A stretch of 10,648 nt of DNA, taken from Nitrospirota bacterium. Lineage in GTDB: Bacteria; Nitrospirota; Thermodesulfovibrionia; UBA6902; BMS3Bbin08. Below are positions 6,572-10,648 of this stretch, piece after piece. The DNA lies in NCBI GenBank assembly GCA_016208845.1, contig JACQXH010000056.1:1-10648 (forward strand), in the 5' to 3' direction. Position 1 is the stretch's first letter. Each line of letters begins with the position of its first letter. Made by a program: the position numbers and the translations under genes. The notes beneath the pieces are model-generated. The model searched no databases. It was not told the DNA's origin and saw nothing but the letters and a program-made list of their open reading frames with translations.

Positions 6572-7387
6572 ATGAATAATATCGAGAGCGAACAGGGCAT
6601 TCTGTATGTTGCTACAGGGAAGCAATATGTGTTGGAAGCAAATATCAGTGTTGGCTCTTTAAAAAAAGTTATGCCCGATGTGAAAACATGTCTTGTTACA
6701 GACGGAGCGTCGAAAACTCTTTCCTCTGGATATGATAACGTTATTATCCTCTCAAACCCCTCTTTTAGTTACAAGGATAAAATATCAGGCATGCTGCTGA
6801 GCCCATATAAACGGACAATTTTTCTGGATACAGATACATATGTTATTGAACCGTTAGGCGACTTATTTAATTTGCTGGAATACGTTGATTTTGCAGCAGC
6901 GATGGAATATGGCCGCTCGGCGTTCAGCGCAGATAGAGTACCCGAATCTTTTCCAGATTTAAATACAGGGGTAATTTCTTTTATGAACATAGAAGAAGTA
7001 CGTGATTTATTGGACAGATGGAGAATTATAAATGAAGAATTCGACAAAGCAGAAATTAAAATTCACGATCAGCCCGCTTTACGAAAAGCATTATGGGAAT
7101 CAAAGATAAGATTTTCAGTCTTGCCGCCTGAGTATAATGCAATATTCCGGTATCCTCTTACGTTGATGAATAAAGCGAAAATCCTTCACGCAAGGACAAA
7201 CATTAAGATTTTTAAAGATGCAGAAAAGAAGATTAATAATAAATTAGGCAAACGCCTTACAATGTGGAATGGCTACACTATTGATGTCTTAATGCGTCGT
7301 AAAGATTTGTCCAGATATTCTATTCGGGGTATTTTGAGATTCATCATCTTTCGTACTTTTGCGGAATTAAACAGGTTTATTAAGTAG
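6572..7387 (+). CDS. GT8-like GT-A fold glycosyltransferase
   Basis: A 271-residue protein with the pattern of GT-A nucleotide-sugar transferases. It opens with GILYVATGKQYVLEANISVGSL, which resembles the nucleotide-binding first strand of GT8 and relatives. The metal-binding DxD motif is FLDTDTYV (Asp86, Asp88). DLNTGVISF (about 6957-6983) and HDQPALRKAL follow in the expected order, then LPPEYN and a late His (ILHARTN), which in GT8 enzymes helps bind the metal or diphosphate. The C-terminal tail (RGILRFIIFRTFAELNRF) is basic and amphipathic, which fits peripheral membrane attachment as in LPS GT8 enzymes such as WaaO/WaaJ. This is the only GT-A enzyme in the cluster. Family placement as GT8 rather than a neighbouring GT-A family is uncertain, and the donor sugar is unknown. 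Confidence 0.75.
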   Translation: MNNIESEQGILYVATGKQYVLEANISVGSLKKVMPDVKTCLVTDGASKTLSSGYDNVIILSNPSFSYKDKISGMLLSPYKRTIFLDTDTYVIEPLGDLFNLLEYVDFAAAMEYGRSAFSADRVPESFPDLNTGVISFMNIEEVRDLLDRWRIINEEFDKAEIKIHDQPALRKALWESKIRFSVLPPEYNAIFRYPLTLMNKAKILHARTNIKIFKDAEKKINNKLGKRLTMWNGYTIDVLMRRKDLSRYSIRGILRFIIFRTFAELNRFIK

Positions 7388-7462
7388 ACAGGCGTTTAAA
7401 ACGGTATTGTATTAATTGCAATTAGCCGCGATGTTGTTAATAGTCAGTAATTTAATAAAAAA

Positions 7463-8770
7463 ATGATCAAAAACATCTTAATTCTCGATACCGGCAAAGA
7501 ATGGGGAGGCGGAACCAACAGCCTTCTTGCACTCCTGAAAAGGATAGACAGGACAAATTTTAAATTTACCGCTCTTTTCTATGATAACTACGAAATGCCT
7601 GGCAAGTCCGATATTAAAACAGAGATCGAGAAGCTCGGCGTGGATTTTATTTTGTTGAAAAGGAGGCCCCTGCCTTCAGCAGTGAAAATACTAAAGGAAC
7701 TATCGAGGGTATCCTTTTTTTTCAGCAGAAAATTAAGAAAGCTTTCTGTCTTCAGGCTTGAATATTTTTTCAGGATTAAAAAAGACGCTGATGACATCGA
7801 AAAACTTATAAATAAATTGGAGATAGCCCTCATTTACATGAACAACCAGCCGTCCACAAATCTTGAAGGGATCATGGCGGCGCACAATGCGGGGATAAGG
7901 TCGCTGCTTCACAGCAGGATCGAAACAGACCTGAATTCATTTGAAGTTAACACCGTAAATAAATGGCTGACAAAGATGATATGCGTATCAGAAGGCGTTA
8001 AGGACTATTTCATAAGGCAGGGCGTAGAACCGTCAAAATGCGTTGTCGTACATAACGGGATAGATATTAGCACAACTCCGGCTATTTCACCTGATAAAAT
8101 AAGAGAGGAATTTGGAATAAAAGAAGATGAGGTAGTTATCGCAGCAGTGGGCTCTCTTGTAAAAAGAAAGCGATTTAATGATCTGATAAAGGCGATATCA
8201 TACATCAGGGGTCAGGGGTCAGGGGTCAGGGGTCAGATAAAGACAGAAGAGACTGGGGGTCAGGTCGATATGACTCGCTCCCAAGGGTCCAGGGGCAAGG
8301 GGCAAGGGTTGGGAAGCAAAGCAAATAAAATTAAATGCATAATTGTCGGGGAGGGGCCGGAAAGAGACCGCCTTCAAAAAGAAATAGAAAAAAATAATCT
8401 TAACGGCGTTATTATCCTTGCAGGCTTTAAGGCTGATGCCATATCTTACATAAATGCAATGGATATATTAGTTCTGCCTTCTGAAAGAGAGGGATTACCG
8501 CGGGTAATATTAGAGGCCATGCTTATGGGAAAACCGGTGGTTGCGTCAAGGATCGCAGGGCCGGCAGAACTTGTTGTAGACGAACAGACAGGCTTCTTAT
8601 TTAAAACAGGCAGCATCAAAGAGCTGGGCAGCCACATATCAAACCTTATATCATCTCCTGCCCTGCGGAAAAACATGGGTGAGGCAGGCAGAAAGCGGGT
8701 CACTGAGAACTTCTCGATCGGAAAATATGTCGATGCAGTTGAAAAGATCCTTGCAGAGGTTGCAGGATGA
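7463..8770 (+). CDS. GT4 family glycosyltransferase with repeat-derived in-frame insert
   Basis: A 435-residue GT-B enzyme. The N-terminus (ILILDTGKEWGGGTNSLLAL) and VVHNGIDIS at the linker are typical. The donor domain has AVGSLVKRKRFNDLIKAI, then CIIVGEGPERDRLQKEI, VIILAGFKADAISYINAMDILVLPS, and a complete E-x7-E motif, EGLPRVILE (Glu343, Glu351), ending in GKPVVASRIAG. Between the first two blocks, where GT4 enzymes usually have a linker of roughly eight residues, this protein has about 40 extra residues (249-288) rich in Gly, Gln, Arg and Ser, encoded by G-rich 7-base repeats. The catalytic motifs are intact, so the enzyme may still work with the insert as a surface loop. The frame stays open only for the present repeat count. 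No Shine-Dalgarno site is visible. The stop overlaps the next start (ATGA, 8767-8770). Confidence 0.87.
   Translation: MIKNILILDTGKEWGGGTNSLLALLKRIDRTNFKFTALFYDNYEMPGKSDIKTEIEKLGVDFILLKRRPLPSAVKILKELSRVSFFFSRKLRKLSVFRLEYFFRIKKDADDIEKLINKLEIALIYMNNQPSTNLEGIMAAHNAGIRSLLHSRIETDLNSFEVNTVNKWLTKMICVSEGVKDYFIRQGVEPSKCVVVHNGIDISTTPAISPDKIREEFGIKEDEVVIAAVGSLVKRKRFNDLIKAISYIRGQGSGVRGQIKTEETGGQVDMTRSQGSRGKGQGLGSKANKIKCIIVGEGPERDRLQKEIEKNNLNGVIILAGFKADAISYINAMDILVLPSEREGLPRVILEAMLMGKPVVASRIAGPAELVVDEQTGFLFKTGSIKELGSHISNLISSPALRKNMGEAGRKRVTENFSIGKYVDAVEKILAEVAG
8205..8236 (+). repeat. TCAGGGG heptanucleotide tandem array (4.6 copies)
   Basis: Four perfect TCAGGGG units (8205-8232) are followed by TCAG. 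The four GGGG tracts (8208-8211, 8215-8218, 8222-8225, 8229-8232) are separated by TCA, a canonical G-quadruplex pattern on the coding strand. Because 7 is not a multiple of 3, the array encodes a 7-residue period (SGVRGQG) in every forward frame and contains no forward stop codon. Confidence 0.92.
8207..8326 (+). other. In-frame repeat insertion within the GT4 donor domain
   Basis: These 40 codons fall between the RFNDLIKAISYI helix and the IKCIIVGEG strand. They comprise the two heptamer arrays plus a linking segment that also contains GGGGGTCAGG (8255-8264), a further partial unit. Composition changes sharply at both ends, from AT-rich coding sequence to G-rich repeat and back. The insert is a multiple of three bases overall. 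It resembles in principle the in-frame Rickettsia palindromic elements, though no sequence relation is claimed. The exact borders are estimated from the family pattern. Confidence 0.65.
8282..8309 (+). repeat. CAAGGGG-type heptanucleotide array (4 copies)
   Basis: Four consecutive 7-base units read CAAGGGT, CCAGGGG, CAAGGGG and CAAGGGT. G tracts of three or four bases at 8285-8287, 8292-8295, 8299-8302 and 8306-8308 are separated by three or four bases, giving a second G-quadruplex motif 45 bases after the first array. Unit length and G-rich half match the first array, so both probably come from one type of repeat element. Confidence 0.8.
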
Positions 8771-9900
8771 TATATGTGCTGTTCTCTTATATTCTTTATC
8801 CGTTTCTTCACATTATTGCATCGTTGAGGAAAAACCCTGCGGTTAAAAAAATTCTTGTAATACAGACGGCAAAGATTGGAGATATGGTATGCAGCACCCC
8901 TGTGTTCAGAGAGATAAAAAAGCAATACCCCTCTGTTTTCATTGCAGTAATGGGAGACCCTTTAAGTCAGTCTGTTTTAGATAATAACCCGCACATAAAT
9001 GAATTCATATCTCTGAGGAACGAAGATACAAAAGGCTTTTCAGGCAAATTAAGTGTAGCGAATAACCTCAGAAAGGGGCATTTCGACATTTCCATTTCCC
9101 TTCAGCCAAATGTTGCAAACAATGTTATTCCATTATGGGCCCTGATTCCCAGACGATACTCACTTTTCCCAAATTTCTACGGACTCACATTTAGATGTTC
9201 TTCTCTGCTTAATACACTGAATGTGCCGCATGTTCTGCAGCAGAGCATAGTTGATACATATTGCATGCTTCTGAATAGTATAGGGGTTTCCACAGGAGAA
9301 GGCAGCTCAAAGCTTGAACTGCACCCTTCGCGCAGGGCAATAACTAAAGTGGAAAGCTTTTCAAAACAGGCCGGGGTTCAGAATGATAAACTCATTGGAA
9401 TAGCGCCTGCTTCAAAAAATAAAATTAAAGAACTTGACCCGCATACATTTGCTGAGATAGCTGATAGAATTCAGGAGGCATACAATTACAAAGTAGTATT
9501 AATAGCAGGCCCTGATGACAGGAATATTGTCGATAAAGTTAAAAAATATATGGCGTCTGACCCGATTGACAGCTGCGGAAAATTCAGTTTATCCGAACTA
9601 TCTGCTCTATTGGAAAGGCTTTCTATTTTTATCGGAGTCGACAGCGCCCCGCTCTATATGTCCTTGGCAATGGGAGTACCGTCAATCAACATAGCCGGGC
9701 CCTGCTCCGTGAGTGACAGGCCGCTTGGCGGCAAGACGATTATATTACAGAAGAAATTACCATGTGTTCCTTGCACTTATACATTCTCCACAGCAGAAAA
9801 GTGCGCAAAAGGTGACAGGGAGTGTATTGCATCGATATCAGTAAATGAAGTCATGGAAGCAGTAAATAAAATATTAGAGAAGGATAACAAAAAGATATGA
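8767..9900 (+). CDS. GT9 family glycosyltransferase (divergent)
   Basis: A 377-residue protein. A hydrophobic, aromatic N-terminus (residues 2-19) may sit in the membrane surface. It is followed by the GT9 opening ILVIQTAKIGDMVCSTPVF (Asp39), then PSVFIAVMGD and the HFDISISL strand. The C-terminal domain has IGVDSAPLYMSLAMGVPSINIAG and a cysteine cluster CVPC...C...C followed by SISVNEVMEAV. Two departures stand out: the His of the DSxPMH signature is replaced by Tyr (PLYM), and the KRW block is replaced by KIKELDPHTF. The fold assignment is firm, but activity as a heptosyltransferase is doubtful; it could use another donor or be weakly active. The start has AGAGG (8755-8759) seven bases upstream and overlaps the previous stop by ATGA, so it is translationally coupled. 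Confidence 0.85.
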   Translation: MIYVLFSYILYPFLHIIASLRKNPAVKKILVIQTAKIGDMVCSTPVFREIKKQYPSVFIAVMGDPLSQSVLDNNPHINEFISLRNEDTKGFSGKLSVANNLRKGHFDISISLQPNVANNVIPLWALIPRRYSLFPNFYGLTFRCSSLLNTLNVPHVLQQSIVDTYCMLLNSIGVSTGEGSSKLELHPSRRAITKVESFSKQAGVQNDKLIGIAPASKNKIKELDPHTFAEIADRIQEAYNYKVVLIAGPDDRNIVDKVKKYMASDPIDSCGKFSLSELSALLERLSIFIGVDSAPLYMSLAMGVPSINIAGPCSVSDRPLGGKTIILQKKLPCVPCTYTFSTAEKCAKGDRECIASISVNEVMEAVNKILEKDNKKI

Positions 9901-10648
9901 AGATCAATAAACCCGACAATGCAGCGCATATCCTGGAAAAAATAATTCATATATCTTTGTCAACATGTCTCATTTTTCTCATATTCCCCCGTTTTACAAC
10001 ATTAAAGGATATTTTACTATTGACCTCTGTGTTCTGCTGGGTATGGCTGGGATTGAAACACAATGGATCATTTTTATCTAAAGACAGAACAACCATTTCA
10101 TTGTCTTTCTTTGTAATAATTGCCTTTATTTCGTCAGTTGCAGGGGTCGAGCCATTAGAAAACCTGAGACGATTTAAAGGAGAGATTATTGTGCCTTTCC
10201 TTCTTTTTTTAATTATATCCTCAATGTACCGGGATAAGGTAAAAGCCCTTGATCTTCTCCGTGCCCCGGCTGTCGCATTCGCTATGTATACCATATATGT
10301 TTTAATTAATTACTTGCTCAATTATGACGTCACAACATTCCTCCATAAAAATATCAGGGAAATGAAAATATTTGACAGTTATCCGCAAAGAAGCATCACA
10401 TTATTCCCGATAACAGTGGGTATATTTCTATCCATGAAAAATAGATCAAAATATTTGTTATTAACCGCAGCTGTGCTCGGATTTACAATTATCGCAGCAT
10501 ATAGCAGTTTTACCCCTCTGGTTTCAGCCCTATCTGTGTTATTGCTTTGTGCAGTATTTGTACAGCCTGAGGCGTATAAGATTGCACTGAGGACTTCTAT
10601 GGCTGGTATTGTTGTCTTAATAATCATTTTAGCCATGTTCAAGATAGA
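9897..10648 (+). CDS. O-antigen ligase/polymerase-like membrane protein, 3' partial
   Basis: The frame opens at an ATG overlapping the previous stop (ATGA, 9897-9900), with AAGGA at 9880-9884 upstream, and stays open to the window edge: 250 codons, no stop. The visible part is highly hydrophobic, with roughly eight candidate membrane segments, for example LLLTSVFCWVWLGL, TISLSFFVIIAFISSVAGV, IIVPFLLFLIISSMY and YLLLTAAVLGFTIIAAYSS. A short loop has GVEPLENLRRFKGEIIVP, like the early loop in O-antigen ligase (WaaL, Wzy_C) proteins. Its place after the core glycosyltransferases fits a WaaL that joins O-antigen to lipid A-core on the periplasmic side; a Wzy polymerase is the main alternative. 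The large periplasmic loop that would decide this is beyond the edge. The segment AAYSSFTPLVSALS occupies the place where many WaaL proteins have an SR pair. Confidence 0.72.
   Translation, partial: MKINKPDNAAHILEKIIHISLSTCLIFLIFPRFTTLKDILLLTSVFCWVWLGLKHNGSFLSKDRTTISLSFFVIIAFISSVAGVEPLENLRRFKGEIIVPFLLFLIISSMYRDKVKALDLLRAPAVAFAMYTIYVLINYLLNYDVTTFLHKNIREMKIFDSYPQRSITLFPITVGIFLSMKNRSKYLLLTAAVLGFTIIAAYSSFTPLVSALSVLLLCAVFVQPEAYKIALRTSMAGIVVLIIILAMFKI

Noticed and set aside
7416..7443. TTGCAA followed by TAATAG as a promoter in the 75-base gap before the insert-bearing GT4 gene.
   Set aside because: The -10 matches only about half the consensus and the spacer is 16 bases; in AT-rich sequence this is expected by chance.
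8205..8309. CRISPR array suggested by regular short repeats.
   Set aside because: Units are 7 bases with no unique spacers, and no cas gene is present; this is a simple tandem repeat.
9947..10642. Minus-strand open frames of 115 and 87 codons (9947-10294 and 10379-10642) opposite the membrane protein.
   Set aside because: They are antisense to a clearly hydrophobic, translationally coupled + strand gene and show no recognisable domain.

Overview
The window is a cell-envelope glycosylation locus from a Gram-negative bacterium. It encodes eight glycosyltransferases: four of family GT9 (the heptosyltransferase family), three of family GT4 and one GT8-like enzyme. It also carries one SAM-dependent methyltransferase and, at the right edge, the start of a polytopic membrane protein that looks like an O-antigen ligase or polymerase. 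This is the usual content of a lipopolysaccharide core / O-antigen gene block. The sequence is moderately AT-rich by eye. Nothing in it fixes the taxon; the GT9 mix and the types of dispersed repeat would fit Nitrospirota, Desulfobacterota or a related lineage, but that is a weak inference from memory.

Layout. 1-837 (+) is the 3' part of a WaaQ-like heptosyltransferase. 858-1547 (-) is a methyltransferase convergent with it. 1548-1881 is a 334-base divergent intergenic region with a short perfect hairpin, a large imperfect inverted repeat and a plausible sigma70 promoter reading right. From 1882 everything is on the + strand: GT9 (1882-2898), GT9 (2898-4007, 1-base overlap), a 178-base gap holding an AT-rich inverted repeat, GT4 (4186-5310), GT4 (5368-6546), GT8-like (6572-7387), GT4 with an unusual insert (7463-8770), GT9 (8767-9900, ATGA overlap) and the membrane protein (9897 to the edge, ATGA overlap). 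The overlaps suggest translational coupling and one long operon, perhaps with a break at 4008-4185.

How the genes fit together. GT9 enzymes would add ADP-heptose (or a related donor) to the inner core. The GT4 and GT8-like enzymes would extend the outer core or an oligosaccharide. The membrane protein would ligate or polymerise glycan on the periplasmic face. The exact sugars cannot be read from the sequence. Two of the four GT9 proteins (1882 and 8767) have lost motif residues present in the other two, so they may use other donors or acceptors.

The most unusual signal is a set of repeat sequences. The GT4 gene at 7463-8770 carries an in-frame insert of about 40 codons between two conserved blocks of its donor-binding domain. 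It is built from two arrays of 7-base units (TCAGGGG and CAAGGGG-like). Each array is a textbook G-quadruplex motif, and in the first array gain or loss of one unit would truncate the enzyme. A second, decayed 7-base array (TCACGCA-like) sits in frame inside the GT9 gene at the left edge. Two larger imperfect inverted repeats lie between genes.
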